Notes: generated from the letters alone by a model not told the origin. Counted from the first letter of the stretch, positions 31,269 through 42,082 are shown. The stretch is DNA of 64,000 nt from Azospirillum rugosum (GCF_017876155.1 NZ_JAGINP010000006.1:1-64000), one strand, 5' to 3'. Numbers and translations: made by a program.

Positions 31269-31435
31269 GGCCCGTTGTCTGGTGGGGGCGCGCCCCCTTG
31301 CCCGGCCCCGTCCCGTCCCCATGTTGGGGGCCATGTCGAGATGACGCGCGGCGAACGCTTCAAATCCGGGCGCCGCGCCGCTATGGTGGCGCCTTCCGGG
31401 CGCCCTCGTACCCGCTTCAGGCAGTTTTCCAGGCC

Positions 31436-32653
31436 ATGACCAGACCCAACACATACCGTTCCGGCCCCGACGAACGTGGGCATTTCGGAATCTACGGCGG
31501 CCGCTTCGTCGCCGAAACGCTGATGCCGCTGATCCTTGAGGTGGAGAAGGCCTACAAGGACGCGAAGGCGGACCCTGCCTTCGAAGGCGAAATCCGCCAG
31601 CAGCTCAAGCAGTATGTGGGCCGGCCGAATCCGCTGTACTACGCGGAGCGCCTGACGGAGATGCTGGGCGGTGCCAAGATCTACTTCAAGCGCGAGGAGC
31701 TGAACCACACCGGCGCGCACAAGATCAACAACTGCATCGGCCAGATCCTGCTGGCCCGCCGCATGGGCAAGAAGCGCATCATCGCCGAGACGGGCGCCGG
31801 CCAGCACGGCGTGGCGACCGCGACGGTCTGCGCGCTCTACAACATGCCCTGCGTCATCTACATGGGCGAGACCGACATCGCCCGGCAGCAGCCGAACGTC
31901 TTCCGCATGAAGCTGCTGGGGGCGGAGGTCGTGCCCGTCACCTCCGGCGCCCGGACGCTGAAGGACGCGATGAACGAGGCGCTGCGCGACTGGGTCACCA
32001 ACGTCGCCGACACCTACTACCTGATCGGCACGGCCGCCGGCCCGCACCCCTACCCGATGATGGTCCGCGACTTCCAGTCGGTGATCGGCGACGAGGTGCG
32101 CACCCAGATGCAGGAGCTGGAAGGCCGCCTGCCCGACAGCTTGGTCGCCTGCGTCGGCGGCGGGTCGAACGCCATCGGCCTGTTCCACCCCTTCCTGGAC
32201 GAGCCGACCGTGCAGATGATCGCGGTCGAGGCCGCCGGCCACGGGATCGAGAAGGGTCCGCTGGAGCACGCGGCCTCCATCACCGGCGGGCGCCCCGGCG
32301 TGCTGCACGGCAACCGCACCTACCTGCTGCAGGACGAGGACGGGCAGATCCTGGAGGGCCACTCCATCTCCGCCGGCCTGGACTATCCGGGCGTCGGGCC
32401 GGAGCACAGCTGGCTGCACGACATCGGGCGCGTCGAGTATGTCTCGGCCACCGACCAGGAGACGCTGGACGCCTTCCAGCTCTGCGCCCGCACCGAGGGC
32501 ATCATCCCGGCGCTGGAATCGGCGCACGCGCTGGCGGAGATCGTCAAGCGCGCCCCGAAACTGCCCAAGGACCACCTGATGGTGCTGTGCCTGTCGGGCC
32601 GCGGCGACAAGGACATCTTCTCCGTCGCCCAGCATCTGGGAGTGAAGCTGTGA
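31436..32653 (+). CDS. trpB: Tryptophan synthase beta chain
   Basis: A 405-aa PLP enzyme converting indole and serine to tryptophan. PLP-Lys motif HTGAHKINN lies near residues 92-100, preceded by YFKREELN; the phosphate-binding [12 protein letters not shown] and EAAGHGIE follow. ATG 31436 starts [10 protein letters not shown]. Its stop overlaps the trpA GTG by three bases, coupling the two subunits that channel indole. No trpF is directly upstream, where it is often found in alphaproteobacteria. Confidence 0.97.
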   Translation: MTRPNTYRSGPDERGHFGIYGGRFVAETLMPLILEVEKAYKDAKADPAFEGEIRQQLKQYVGRPNPLYYAERLTEMLGGAKIYFKREELNHTGAHKINNCIGQILLARRMGKKRIIAETGAGQHGVATATVCALYNMPCVIYMGETDIARQQPNVFRMKLLGAEVVPVTSGARTLKDAMNEALRDWVTNVADTYYLIGTAAGPHPYPMMVRDFQSVIGDEVRTQMQELEGRLPDSLVACVGGGSNAIGLFHPFLDEPTVQMIAVEAAGHGIEKGPLEHAASITGGRPGVLHGNRTYLLQDEDGQILEGHSISAGLDYPGVGPEHSWLHDIGRVEYVSATDQETLDAFQLCARTEGIIPALESAHALAEIVKRAPKLPKDHLMVLCLSGRGDKDIFSVAQHLGVKL

Positions 32654-33486
32654 GCACGGATACCGGCCGTATCGCCAAGCGTTTCGCCGCCCTGAAGGCG
32701 GAGGGCCGCGCCGGCCTCGTCACCTTCATCACCGCCGGCGACCCGGACCTGGAGACCTGCCGCGCCCTGCTGGACGGGCTGCCGGCCGCCGGCGCCGACC
32801 TGATCGAGCTGGGCCTGCCCTTCAGCGACCCGATGGCCGACGGTCCGGCGATCCAGGCGGCCAGCCTGCGCGCGCTGCACGCCGGCACCACGGCGCGCAA
32901 GACGCTGGACCTCGTCCGCGGCTTCCGCGAGCGGGACGCCGACACGCCGATTATCCTGATGGGCTATTTCAACCCCATCCACGCCTACGGCGTCGACCGC
33001 TTCCTGGCGGACGCCAAGGGGGCCGGGGTGGACGGGCTGATCATCGTGGATCTGCCGCCCGAAGAGGACGAGGAGCTGTGCATCCCCGCGCTGAAGGCCG
33101 GGGTGAACTTCATCCGCCTGGCCACGCCGACCACGGATGAGAAGCGCCTGCCGACGGTGCTCCAGAACACCTCGGGCTTCGTCTATTACGTGTCGATCGC
33201 CGGCATCACCGGCACGGCCAGCGCGGACAACGCCGCCGTGGGGGCTGCCGTGGACCGGCTGAAGCGCCACACCGACCTGCCGGTCGCCGTCGGCTTCGGC
33301 ATCAAGACGCCGGAGCAGGCCGCCAACATCGCCCGCGTCGCCGACGCGGCGGTGGTCGGCTCCGCCATCGTCACCCGCATCGCCGATGGGCTGGACGCCG
33401 CGGGCAAGGCCCGGCCGGGCCTGGTCGAGGACGTGCTGGGCTTCGTGCGCGACCTTGCGGCCGGCGTGCGCCGGGCGCGCGGCTGA
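32650..33486 (+). CDS. trpA: Tryptophan synthase alpha chain
   Basis: A 278-aa TIM-barrel enzyme cleaving indole-3-glycerol phosphate to indole. The catalytic Glu is in [16 protein letters not shown] and the catalytic Asp in [12 protein letters not shown]; the phosphate site is [10 protein letters not shown]. It begins at GTG 32650, overlapping the trpB stop. It is 68 bp upstream of accD on the same strand. Confidence 0.97.
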   Translation: MSTDTGRIAKRFAALKAEGRAGLVTFITAGDPDLETCRALLDGLPAAGADLIELGLPFSDPMADGPAIQAASLRALHAGTTARKTLDLVRGFRERDADTPIILMGYFNPIHAYGVDRFLADAKGAGVDGLIIVDLPPEEDEELCIPALKAGVNFIRLATPTTDEKRLPTVLQNTSGFVYYVSIAGITGTASADNAAVGAAVDRLKRHTDLPVAVGFGIKTPEQAANIARVADAAVVGSAIVTRIADGLDAAGKARPGLVEDVLGFVRDLAAGVRRARG

Positions 33487-33554
33487 CCGAACCGGCTTAG
33501 CTGACCGAACCGGCTCAAGGGAAACCCGCCAGCGGGAATTCAGGAAACATTTCG

Positions 33555-34562
33555 ATGAACTGGCTTACCAACTACGTCCGCCCCAAGATCCGCGCCCTGT
33601 ACGCCCGCAAGGAGGTTCCGGACAACCTCTGGCACAAGTGCCCGAGCTGCGAGGCGATGCTCTTCCACCGCGACCTGGAAGAGAACCTGAACGTCTGCCA
33701 GCACTGCGGCTTCCACATGCGGCTGGAGCCGGTCAAGCGCCTGGCGTCCATGTTCGACGACGGCGAATACCAGTCGATCGAGCTGCCGAAGACCGTGGTC
33801 GACCCGCTGAAGTTCCGCGACCAGAAGCGTTACACCGACCGCCTGAAGGAAGCGCAGTCGAAGACCACCCGGCACGACGCCATCGTCGTCGGCTCCGGCC
33901 TGATCGGCGGGCAGCCGGCGGTCGTGGCGGCCTTCGACTTCGGCTTCATGGGCGGCTCCATGGGCATCGCGGTGGGCGAGGGCATCCTGGCGGCGGCCCG
34001 GGCGGCCATCGCGCAGAACGCCGCGCTGATCGCCGTCCCGGCCTCGGGCGGGGCGCGCATGCAGGAAGGCATCCTGTCGCTGATGCAGATGCCGCGCACC
34101 ACCATCGCGGTGGAGATGGTCAAGGAAGCCGGCCTGCCCTACATCGTGGTCCTGACCGACCCGACGACCGGCGGCGTCACGGCCTCCTTCGCCATGATCG
34201 GCGACATCCACATCGCCGAGAAGGGCGCGCAGATCGGCTTCGCCGGCGCCCGCGTGATCGAGAGCACGATCCGCGAGACCCTGCCGGAGGGCTTCCAGCG
34301 CTCCGAATACCTGCTGGAGCATGGCATGGTCGACATGGTCGTCCATCGCCGCGACCTGCGCCCGACCCTGTCGCGCGTGCTGGCCCTGCTGATGCAGAAG
34401 ACCCTGGTTCCGGCCGAGCCGGAATCCCTGGACGAGGTCCCCGCCGCGCTGCCGACCACCCAGCCGGCCGCCGAGGAGAAGGCCCGCACCCAGGCGGAGG
34501 CGCCGGATGCGACCCCGCCGCAGGCGGGCGCGGAGAAGACCGGCGCCGAACAACCGGTTTGA
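33555..34562 (+). CDS. accD: Acetyl-CoA carboxylase carboxyltransferase beta subunit
   Basis: A 335-aa AccD, half of the carboxyltransferase that makes malonyl-CoA for fatty acid synthesis. The N-terminal zinc ribbon is visible as CPSC (about residues 29-32) and CQHC (about 48-51). The crotonase-like core shows [35 protein letters not shown] and [12 protein letters not shown]. The C-terminal 35 residues are a low-complexity Ala/Glu/Pro tail. It lies in the conserved trpBA-accD-folC operon; accA is not in the window. Confidence 0.97.
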   Translation: MNWLTNYVRPKIRALYARKEVPDNLWHKCPSCEAMLFHRDLEENLNVCQHCGFHMRLEPVKRLASMFDDGEYQSIELPKTVVDPLKFRDQKRYTDRLKEAQSKTTRHDAIVVGSGLIGGQPAVVAAFDFGFMGGSMGIAVGEGILAAARAAIAQNAALIAVPASGGARMQEGILSLMQMPRTTIAVEMVKEAGLPYIVVLTDPTTGGVTASFAMIGDIHIAEKGAQIGFAGARVIESTIRETLPEGFQRSEYLLEHGMVDMVVHRRDLRPTLSRVLALLMQKTLVPAEPESLDEVPAALPTTQPAAEEKARTQAEAPDATPPQAGAEKTGAEQPV

Positions 34563-34596
34563 TGCAGCCGGTCTGAACAGGGGAGAGGTCGGTTCC

Positions 34597-35904
34597 ATGG
34601 GGACCAAGCCTGAGGGGTCGCGCGCCGACCCCGTGCTCGACCGCCTGAAGGGGCTGCACCCCAAGGTCATCGACCTGTCGCTGGACCGCGTGCACCGGCT
34701 GCTGGCCGCCCTGGACCATCCGGAGCGGCGCCTGCCGCCGGTGGTCCATGTGGCCGGGACCAACGGCAAGGGGTCGACCGTCGCCTTCCTGCGCGCCATG
34801 CTGGAGGCGGCGGGCCTGCGCGTGCACGTCTACACCTCGCCGCACCTTGTCCGCTTCCACGAGCGCATCCGGGTGGCGGGCCGCTTGATCGACGACGACC
34901 GGCTGGCCGCCCTGCTGGAGGAATGCGAGGTCGCCAACGCCGGCGCGCCGATCACCTTCTTCGAGGTGACTACCGTCGCCGCCTTCCTGGCCTTCTCGCG
35001 GGAACCGGCGGACGTCGTGCTGCTGGAAACCGGGCTCGGCGGGCGGCTGGACGCCACCAACGTGGTCGACCGGCCGGCGGTCACCGCGATCACGCGCATC
35101 TCCTACGACCACCGCCAGTTCCTGGGCGACACGCTGGAGGCCATCGCGGGCGAGAAGGCCGGCATCTTCAAGCCGGGCGTTCCCGCGGTCCTGTTCCCGC
35201 AGCCGTCCGACGAGGCCATGGGCACCCTGGTGGTCCACGCGGCGAGAGTCGGCGCCCCCATCCACGGCTGGCGCGTCACCCCGACCGCCACCGGCTTCCG
35301 CTTCGAAAGCCCCCGGCGCCGCATCGACCTGCCGCCGCCGGGCCTCGCCGGCGCGCACCAGATCATCAACGCCGGCGTGGCGCTGGCCTGTCTTGACCAT
35401 CTGCCGGTGAAGGTGGACGACGCCGCGGTGCGCCGCGGCCTCGCCGCCGTGGAGTGGCCGGCCCGCCTGCAACGGCTGACCCGCGGTCCGTTGGCCGAGC
35501 GCCTGCCGGCGGGGTGGGAGCTGTGGCTGGACGGCGGCCACAACGATTCCGCGGGCGAGGCACTGGCCGTTCAGGCCGGGACTTGGGCGAAGGAAGACCC
35601 CAAGCGCCCGCTGCTGATGATCTACGGCATGCTGGCGAGCAAGGAACCACGGGAGTTCCTGGAGCCTTTGGCGCCCTTCGTCGCCGCCGCGCGCACGGTG
35701 TCGATCCCAGGCGAGGAGGCTTCCCTGTCCGCCGAGGACACCGCGGCGGCGACTCGCGACTGCGGCATCGCGGACTCGGCCCCCGCGCCGGACGTGGCGA
35801 CGGCGCTGGCCGAACTGTTGGAACGCGCCCCGGCCGGGCCGGCGCGCGTGCTGATCTGCGGGTCGCTCTATCTGGCGGGTTCGGTCCTGGCGGAAAACGG
35901 CTGA
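34597..35904 (+). CDS. folC: Folylpolyglutamate synthase/dihydrofolate synthase
   Basis: A 435-aa Mur-ligase-fold enzyme that adds glutamate to dihydropteroate and folates. Motifs: the P-loop VAGTNGKGSTVAFLRA near residue 50, YTSPHLVRFHERI, ETGLGGRLDATN, and the C-terminal LDGGHN. GGGGAGAGG sits upstream of ATG 34597. Last gene of the trpBA-accD-folC run; 34 bp separate it from accD. Confidence 0.95.
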   Translation: MGTKPEGSRADPVLDRLKGLHPKVIDLSLDRVHRLLAALDHPERRLPPVVHVAGTNGKGSTVAFLRAMLEAAGLRVHVYTSPHLVRFHERIRVAGRLIDDDRLAALLEECEVANAGAPITFFEVTTVAAFLAFSREPADVVLLETGLGGRLDATNVVDRPAVTAITRISYDHRQFLGDTLEAIAGEKAGIFKPGVPAVLFPQPSDEAMGTLVVHAARVGAPIHGWRVTPTATGFRFESPRRRIDLPPPGLAGAHQIINAGVALACLDHLPVKVDDAAVRRGLAAVEWPARLQRLTRGPLAERLPAGWELWLDGGHNDSAGEALAVQAGTWAKEDPKRPLLMIYGMLASKEPREFLEPLAPFVAAARTVSIPGEEASLSAEDTAAATRDCGIADSAPAPDVATALAELLERAPAGPARVLICGSLYLAGSVLAENG

Positions 35905-35908
35905 CGGC

Positions 35909-37567
35909 CTATCGGCCGCGCTTGCCGTCCAGTTCCAGCATGCTGCGCAGGGCGGCGATGGTCTTGTCGAGCGAACTCGACTCGCCCGTGTCGCCCCCTT
36001 TCTTGTCGCCCCCCTTCGGCGCCCCCTTCGGCTCGGGCGCCGGCTGGCGGTGCTCCACCATGTCCACGAGGTCGAGCGGTTCGTCGTCGTCCTCATCCGG
36101 CGCCACGCCCAGCGGAATGGGCGTGGGGAACAGGGCCGCCGGTTTCCGGTCGGCGGGGTCGTCCTCCATCTCGGCCGCATCCTCGTCGTCCCGCGTGGCC
36201 TGCTCCATCAGTTCGGCCATGGTCGGCCGGCCGGCCCGCAGGGGGATCGGGGTGGGCGGCAGGGGAGGGAGCGGATCGTCCTCGTCGTCATCCTCCTGCT
36301 CGACGAGCGCGCGCAGGGCGCGCAACGCCTCCTCCATGTCCATTTCCTGGGCGGACTTGCGCGGGGCGGGAGGCTCCTCCTCCTGATCGTCCTCCTCGTC
36401 GTCGTCTGCGGCGACGAACAGCGGCTGGCGGTGCGGCAAGGGGGAGGCGGGCTCGTCGGCGTCCCGTTCCGTCAGCCAACCGGCGGTCAAATCGTCCGGC
36501 AGATCCTCCGGCGCATCATCGTCTTCGTCGTCCTCTGGCTCGTCGTCGGGATCAGCGGCGGCTTCGTGGACCATGTTGCGCAGGGCGGCGATGGTCTTGT
36601 CGAGCGGCTGCTCCTCCGGAACGGCAACGCGCTCCCGCCGGGGCGGGGCCTTTTCCGGATCGCGGATCGCGAAGGCGACGATGTCCTCATCCGAAGGTTC
36701 GTCCTCCGCGGTCTCGTCCTCCGAAGGCTCGTCCTCATCCTCGAAATCGCTGCGCGCCAGCAGGGGACCCGGGACGGCGCGCGGCGGCTCGTCATCCTCC
36801 GGCGCGTCCTCGCGATCCGCTGCGGCCGGGTGAGGAGCCTCCTTGGGCCGCGCCGTGTCCCGGGGTGCGTCGTCGTCGCCGAGCATCCCGCGCAGGGCGG
36901 CGATGGTGCGGTTGAAGTGCGCGACCGGATCGTCGTCATCCTCCGGCGCGGCGCGTTCCGGCCTGGCGTCGGCGATGGCGAAGGGGCGGGGGAGATCGGC
37001 GGCGGCGTCCTCGTCCTCGTCCTCGTCGCCCTGGTCCTCATCCTCGTGGATGGCGGGCTCCGCCTCCTCGGGATCTTCCTCGCGCAGGTCGGCTGCCATG
37101 TCGGCGAGCGACACGGGCTCCCACAGCGGACGCCGCCCCGTCACCTCGGGGGGCGTGGTGTCCGCGATCAGGTCTTCCAGTTCGAGCGAGGGCAGGGGGC
37201 GGGCGATGATCGCCGGTTCCGGTGCGGCCGGAGGGGGAGCCTGATGCTCCTCCTCATCCTCGTCCCCGCGGCTGCGCACCGCGTCGAGCAGCCCTTGCAG
37301 CGCGGCCAGCGGGCCGGCGAAGGAGGGCGGCGCCTCCTCCACCTCCGCCGCCGGAGCGAACGTCATGGGCGGGGGTGCCGGCCGGCTTTCGGTGTCGCGG
37401 GAATCGCACCGGGAACAGCGGTAATGCGGGGCGATGGACAGCACCGGGTAGTTGGGCCCGAAGCGCCGGAGCATGGCGGCACGCGGCAGCACGCCCTCGT
37501 GTCCGCAGGCGCGGCAGCGGACATCCACATCGACCTCGATGTCGCGAAGGTACAGCATGCGTGCCAT
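35909..37567 (-). CDS. Zinc-ribbon acidic disordered protein with repeated helical motif
   Basis: A 552-aa protein of unknown function. A small N-terminal zinc-ribbon-like head has Cys at residues 18, 21, 51 and 54 (CRAC and CSRC). The remainder is strongly acidic (runs of D and E), Pro-rich and probably disordered. Five short amphipathic segments are spaced 90-135 residues apart: PLAALQGLL (from about 83), RTIAALRGML (about 218), DKTIAALRNMV (about 322), EEALRALRALV (about 411) and DKTIAALRSML at the very C-terminus. They look like copies of one binding helix. It is convergent with folC (4-bp gap). Codon use is chromosomal. Confidence 0.8.
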   Translation of the reverse strand: MARMLYLRDIEVDVDVRCRACGHEGVLPRAAMLRRFGPNYPVLSIAPHYRCSRCDSRDTESRPAPPPMTFAPAAEVEEAPPSFAGPLAALQGLLDAVRSRGDEDEEEHQAPPPAAPEPAIIARPLPSLELEDLIADTTPPEVTGRRPLWEPVSLADMAADLREEDPEEAEPAIHEDEDQGDEDEDEDAAADLPRPFAIADARPERAAPEDDDDPVAHFNRTIAALRGMLGDDDAPRDTARPKEAPHPAAADREDAPEDDEPPRAVPGPLLARSDFEDEDEPSEDETAEDEPSDEDIVAFAIRDPEKAPPRRERVAVPEEQPLDKTIAALRNMVHEAAADPDDEPEDDEDDDAPEDLPDDLTAGWLTERDADEPASPLPHRQPLFVAADDDEEDDQEEEPPAPRKSAQEMDMEEALRALRALVEQEDDDEDDPLPPLPPTPIPLRAGRPTMAELMEQATRDDEDAAEMEDDPADRKPAALFPTPIPLGVAPDEDDDEPLDLVDMVEHRQPAPEPKGAPKGGDKKGGDTGESSSLDKTIAALRSMLELDGKRGR

Positions 37568-37832
37568 CGGCGCAGTATACGCAGCGGCGCTGCCAAGCCC
37601 AGAGGATTCGCCCGCCGCCCCACGCCGCGGGCCGGCCGCGACGGTGACCTTTTCCGTCCGGCCGGGGCAGCGGATCGGCAGTGGATCCGGCGATGCGCCA
37701 CGCTTGTCCCCCCACCAATTCCGGATTGCGTCTTCCCGAATCGGGCAATCTGTGCCACATCATAGGCCTTGAGTTCGGGGTCGCACCCCGGCCACCAGAT
37801 TTTGAATCGTCCAGTTCCAGAATCGCATCGGC

Positions 37833-39764
37833 GTGGACTCGCTCTTTTCCTTCCAGGCCCGCCCCACGGACCCGGCCCGGAATCCGGACTCCGACCCGGC
37901 GCTCGAGGTGCTGCGGTCGGTCTTCGGCTATTCCGCCTTCCGCGGGCAGCAGGCCGACATCATCGCCCACGTGATCCGTGGCGGCGACGCGCTCGTCCTC
38001 ATGCCGACGGGCGGCGGCAAGTCGCTGTGCTACCAGGTTCCGGCGCTGGTGCGCGACGGCATCACCGTGGTCGTCTCCCCGCTGATCGCGCTGATGCGCG
38101 ACCAGGTGACGGCGCTGCGCGAACTCGGCGTGCGCGCGGCCTACCTCAACTCCTCCCTCGACCCGGCCGAGGCGCGGGAGGTGGAGCGCGCCATGGTCCG
38201 GGGCGAGCTCGACCTCGTCTACGTGGCGCCGGAACGGCTGGTGACGCCGCGCTTCCTCGACCTGCTCGACCGCACGAAGCTGGCGCTGTTCGCGCTGGAC
38301 GAGGCGCACTGCGTCAGCCAGTGGGGCCACGACTTCCGGCCGGAGTACCTGCAGCTCTCCATCCTGCACGAGCGGCACCCGATGGTGCCGCGCATCGCGC
38401 TGACCGCCACGGCGGACGCGCAGACCCGCGCGGAGATCAAGGACAAGCTGGGCCTGACCGAGGCCCGCGTCTTCCTGTCCAGCTTCGACCGGCCGAACAT
38501 CACCTACCGCGTCGTCCCGAAGAAGAGCGAGCGCCAGCAGATGCTGGCCTTCCTGCGGGAGAACCACCCCGAGGACGCCGGCATCATCTATTGCATGTCG
38601 CGGGCGAAGGTGGAGGAGATCGCCTCCTGGCTGAACCAGCAGGGCCGCGAGGCCTTGCCCTACCACGCCGGGCTGCCGCCGGAGGTGCGCGAGGCGAACC
38701 AGGACCTGTTCATCAAGGGCGAAGGCATCGTCATGGTGGCGACGGTCGCCTTCGGCATGGGCATCGACAAGCCGAACGTCCGCTTCGTCTGCCACTTGGA
38801 CCCGCCGAAGAGCCTGGAGGCCTACTACCAGGAAACCGGCCGCGCCGGCCGCGACGGCCTGCCGGCCAACGCCTGGATGAGCTACGGCATGGCCGACGTT
38901 GTCAGCTTGCGCCAGATGCTGGAGCAGTCGGAGGCCGGCGATTCCCACCGCCGGGTGGAGCGGTCGAAGCTGGAGGCCCTGCTCGGCTTCTGCGAGACGT
39001 CCTCCTGCCGCCGCCAGGTGCTGCTGAACTATTTCGGCGAGACGCTGGCGGAGCCCTGCGGCAACTGCGACACCTGCCTGGAGCCGGTGGAGACCTGGGA
39101 CGGCACCATCGCCGCGCAGAAGGCCCTGTCGGCCGTCTACCGCACCGGCCAGCGCTACGGCGCCGGGCACCTGATCGACGTGCTGCTGGGCAATTCCACG
39201 GAAAAGGTGGCGCAGCAGGCCCACGACGCGCTGAAGACCTTCGGCTGCGGCAAGGAGCTGTCGAAGGCGGAGTGGCAGTCGGTCTACCGCCAGCTCGTCG
39301 CCGCCGGCTACCTGACGGTGGACCTGGAGGGTTACGGCGGCTTCCGCCTGACCGACGCCGGCATCCCGGTCATCAAGGGCCAGACCACGGTCAAGCTGCG
39401 CAAGGACCCCATCGTGGAGAAGCGCCGCGGCGTCCATGACGCGCTGCGCCGCCACGTCTCGCGCGGCGGGGGCGGTGCCTCCTCCGGCGCCCTGTCGGGG
39501 GAGGGCGTGTCGCGCGCCGGCGCCCGCGGAACGCTGTCGCCCGCCGACGACGCGCTGTGGCACGCCCTGAAGGACTGCCGCACCGAACTGGCCCGCGCCC
39601 AGGGCGTGCCGCCCTACGTCATCTTCCACGACAGCACGCTGCTGGAAATGGTCGCCTCCCGCCCCCGCGACCGCCAATCCTTCGCCCGCCTGCCGGGCGT
39701 CGGCGCCCGCAAACTGGACCGCTACGCCGAGGCCTTCCTGGACGTCATCGCCCAGCACGGATAA
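37833..39764 (+). CDS. recQ: ATP-dependent DNA helicase RecQ
   Basis: A 643-aa RecQ helicase for replication-fork and recombination repair. Motif 0 [14 protein letters not shown], Walker [17 protein letters not shown] box [19 protein letters not shown], motif IV-VI segments through [10 protein letters not shown], then the zinc-binding Cys set of the RQC region ([16 protein letters not shown]), and a C-terminal HRDC domain after a Gly/Ser-rich linker. It starts at GTG 37833 (GTGGACTCGCTC). Complete and normal in length. Confidence 0.96.
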   Translation: MDSLFSFQARPTDPARNPDSDPALEVLRSVFGYSAFRGQQADIIAHVIRGGDALVLMPTGGGKSLCYQVPALVRDGITVVVSPLIALMRDQVTALRELGVRAAYLNSSLDPAEAREVERAMVRGELDLVYVAPERLVTPRFLDLLDRTKLALFALDEAHCVSQWGHDFRPEYLQLSILHERHPMVPRIALTATADAQTRAEIKDKLGLTEARVFLSSFDRPNITYRVVPKKSERQQMLAFLRENHPEDAGIIYCMSRAKVEEIASWLNQQGREALPYHAGLPPEVREANQDLFIKGEGIVMVATVAFGMGIDKPNVRFVCHLDPPKSLEAYYQETGRAGRDGLPANAWMSYGMADVVSLRQMLEQSEAGDSHRRVERSKLEALLGFCETSSCRRQVLLNYFGETLAEPCGNCDTCLEPVETWDGTIAAQKALSAVYRTGQRYGAGHLIDVLLGNSTEKVAQQAHDALKTFGCGKELSKAEWQSVYRQLVAAGYLTVDLEGYGGFRLTDAGIPVIKGQTTVKLRKDPIVEKRRGVHDALRRHVSRGGGGASSGALSGEGVSRAGARGTLSPADDALWHALKDCRTELARAQGVPPYVIFHDSTLLEMVASRPRDRQSFARLPGVGARKLDRYAEAFLDVIAQHG

Positions 39765-39789
39765 TCGCACGCACCCGAAAAAAGTCCTC

Positions 39790-39818
39790 TTGCATCCCCC
39801 GACCCATGCGGTTATGTT
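39790..39818 (+). promoter_or_regulatory. sigma70-like promoter for tRNA-Thr
   Basis: TTGCAT (39790-39795), a 17-nt spacer and TATGTT (39813-39818) make a good promoter. Its start point near 39825 lies 25 nt before the tRNA 5' end. No gene other than the tRNA follows closely. Confidence 0.6.
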
Positions 39819-39849
39819 CCGCGCCCACGACGACGGAAACGACGTCGAC

Positions 39850-39924
<75 letters not shown>

Positions 39925-39928
39925 CTCT

Positions 39929-39965
39929 AAGGCCCTGAAAGGTAACGCCTTTCGGGGCCTTTCCC
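39929..39965 (+). terminator. Terminator after tRNA-Thr, brought by the element
   Basis: A 14-bp stem AAGGCCCTGAAAGG / CCTTTCGGGGCCTT (one G-T wobble) with loop TAACG starts 5 bp after the tRNA CCA and is followed by TTCCC. It lies inside the element, so it replaces the ancestral tRNA terminator now stranded at 52551-52586. Confidence 0.75.
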
Positions 39966-39993
39966 GTTTCCGTAGGTGTTTAGTTGTTGGGTG

Positions 39994-40007
39994 TTAGCAA
40001 CCACCCA
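39994..40007 (+). promoter_or_regulatory. Candidate left integrase arm-type site
   Basis: TTAGCAACCACCCA, 70 bp inside attL, is identical to 52341-52354 near attR and in the same orientation. Such shared short repeats at both element ends are typical of arm-type sites bound by tyrosine integrases. Not proven. Confidence 0.45.
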
Positions 40008-40875
40008 GCAATCACGGGAAAACGGGCCTCATGGTACGTGGTGGGGTTCTAAAGTGGTTGCCCTCAAAAAGCAAACTTCACACCTGGTGCCCATTTGAGA
40101 ACTCACGGGCCTCGCCCCAGGGCGCTCCTGACCTTCGCGGCTGCGGGTACGGGCGGAGAGGATCACCGCAGCAACGCGGCCGTATACGCGTTCTGATTGC
40201 CCTCGGTTTGGCCTTGGTGATGAGCGGCGGCCAACGCGCAGGAGCAGACCGGTGCACGGCTCCACGACACCCGGAGCAACTCGGCCTTGTTGGCGGCCAA
40301 GGGGTGGACGATGTTGAGCAGCACCAGCTTGTCTTGGCCCGGCAAGGGACCGGCATTGGTGACGTTCTGGCGCGCACCGGACGGCGATAAGCTCCTGCGC
40401 GGCGCCGTGCCCGCGGTTGGACACCTACGGCAGCGAGCCCGGCTCCGGAGCTGTTGTGAAAACAACCAGCGCGATGTGCGCTTTGGCGACCGCGACGACC
40501 CAACCCCAGAACTAGATCGTGCACCTGGGTTCACTCATGTGAGCTCAATGCGGCCTGAACATCATCTTGTCGGTCGTTCATGCTAACGCGGCGAAATGCT
40601 GGAATACAATGCAACGTCCGTGGGGCGCGGCGCCGAACATCTTATATCCGCTCCAAAGCCACACAAAGCCTACACCAACACGGGAAAGCGAAGCATGTTT
40701 GCGCCCCTGCCGGCGTCAGACCTGCCGAGACAGGATGTGTTTTTAGCGCCACACCCCCTACGTTTTGTTGCCCAAGGGCACCAACGCAATTGCCGAACCG
40801 AATGCATGCATGTAGCTATGGCCTCGTTCACAGGCCAAATCGGCCACTAAAGCTGCCAGGATGGAGGCAACAACT
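40008..40875. other. Left-end region without a convincing gene
   Basis: About 870 bp between the left att end and the porin. Several short frames are open on both strands, but they overlap one another, use rare-looking residue mixes and have no credible ribosome sites. On the minus strand at about 40163-40360 a stretch reads like diverged protein (for example NIVHPLAANKAELLRV), perhaps the remnant of a gene. The porin promoter should lie in the last 150 bp; GGATGGAGG precedes the porin ATG. Confidence 0.5.
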
Positions 40876-42057
40876 ATGAACCGTTATCTGCTGGCGGGCT
40901 GCGCCGCCGTTGCTCTGGCGATGGGTGCTGGCGCGGCTAACGCCCAGGCCAAGTTCGAGGTCAAGGTCGGTGGCGACGCCTACTTCGAAGCCGGTTACGT
41001 CAGCCAGGACCTGGACACCAACTCGCGTTCGACCGAGTTCCGCAACCGCTTCCGCGTGAACATCATCCCGACCGCCAAGGCTGACAACGGCCTCGAGTAC
41101 GGTGGCCGCATCCGTATCCGCGCTGCCAACGGTGACCGCAGCGTGGACGCCGACCGCGCGTACATCTTCGCGCAGGGCGCCTTCGGTCAGGTCCGTCTGG
41201 GTGTGAGCAACTCGTTCAACGACGAGACCTACATCACCGGCCCGATGGACTACCTGCCGCTGGCTCTGTACGATCAGGTCATCAACTGGCTGCCGGGCAA
41301 CACCGTTTCGGGCACTGCCCTGAACACCAACACCATCGGCTCCGGTGGTGCGAGCATCACGACCCGCAACAGCATCATTTGGCCGTCGCTGAACGTCGAT
41401 GCCAATGCGACCAAGGTTGTTTACTTCTCGCCGCGTATCGCTGGTCTGCAGTTGGGTGCCAGCTACACCCCGCGCAACGACAGCAACAACACCGACATGA
41501 ACCGGTCGAAGTTCACGTCGTCCGCTCTGGCCAGCGTGTTCCAGACCGGCATCTACGAGGACGTCTGGGAAGTCGGCGCGAACTATAGCAACACCATCGC
41601 CGGCTTCACCGTCAAGGCTAGCGCCGGTTACATGGGCGGCAGCGCGCTCCGTGGTACGGGAGCATTCGCGACCAACTACAACGACCTGACCGGCTGGCAG
41701 GCTGGTGCGCAGATCGGCTACGCTGGCTTCGCGGTTGGCGGCAGCTACATCGACTACAACCGTTCGGGCGAGAACTCGCTGGGCTTCACCGAGGGCCAGC
41801 GCAACTACACCGCTGGCATCCAGTACACCACGGGCCCGCTCGTGGTTGGCGCGAACTACAAGTTCGGTGCTGACGCTGGCTCGACTGCCGTCGCCGGCAG
41901 CCGTCACCTGAGTGTCTACGAGGCTGGTGTCGGTTACACCGTCGCCCCGGGCCTGACCCTGCAGGCTCAGTACGACTACGTCACCAGCAAGTTCGAAGGC
42001 GCCCAGCCGGACGACGATGCGCACGTCGTGCTGGTCCGCTCGGTCCTGGCGTTCTAA
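40876..42057 (+). CDS. Gram-negative porin
   Basis: A 393-aa outer-membrane beta-barrel. Signal peptide residues 1-24 (MNRYLLAGCAAVALAMG, then ANAQA). The mature protein opens KFEVKVGGDAYFEAGYV and shows alternating amphipathic strands, RNRFRVNI, an L3-like loop after FGQVRLGVSNSFNDET, and a C-terminal Phe (VRSVLAF) as needed for BAM recognition. Codon use is strongly biased to CGT, GGT, GCT and AAG, the mark of high expression. ATG 40876 follows GGATGGAGG. It is inside the element yet its composition looks host-adapted, so it was probably acquired from a related host. It has its own terminator. Confidence 0.93.
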   Translation: MNRYLLAGCAAVALAMGAGAANAQAKFEVKVGGDAYFEAGYVSQDLDTNSRSTEFRNRFRVNIIPTAKADNGLEYGGRIRIRAANGDRSVDADRAYIFAQGAFGQVRLGVSNSFNDETYITGPMDYLPLALYDQVINWLPGNTVSGTALNTNTIGSGGASITTRNSIIWPSLNVDANATKVVYFSPRIAGLQLGASYTPRNDSNNTDMNRSKFTSSALASVFQTGIYEDVWEVGANYSNTIAGFTVKASAGYMGGSALRGTGAFATNYNDLTGWQAGAQIGYAGFAVGGSYIDYNRSGENSLGFTEGQRNYTAGIQYTTGPLVVGANYKFGADAGSTAVAGSRHLSVYEAGVGYTVAPGLTLQAQYDYVTSKFEGAQPDDDAHVVLVRSVLAF

Positions 42058-42082
42058 GCCAAGGTCGCTCGCGACTGACAAC

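Noticed and set aside
31284..31297. GGGGGCGCGCCCCC hairpin after the binding-protein gene
   Set aside because: Short, self-complementary GC run without a U-tract. It could form a hairpin but is weak evidence for a terminator or a trp leader; no leader peptide with Trp codons was found.
40029..40534. Overlapping short open frames on both strands between attL and the porin
   Set aside because: They contradict one another and lack ribosome sites. At most they are the trace of a decayed gene on the minus strand.
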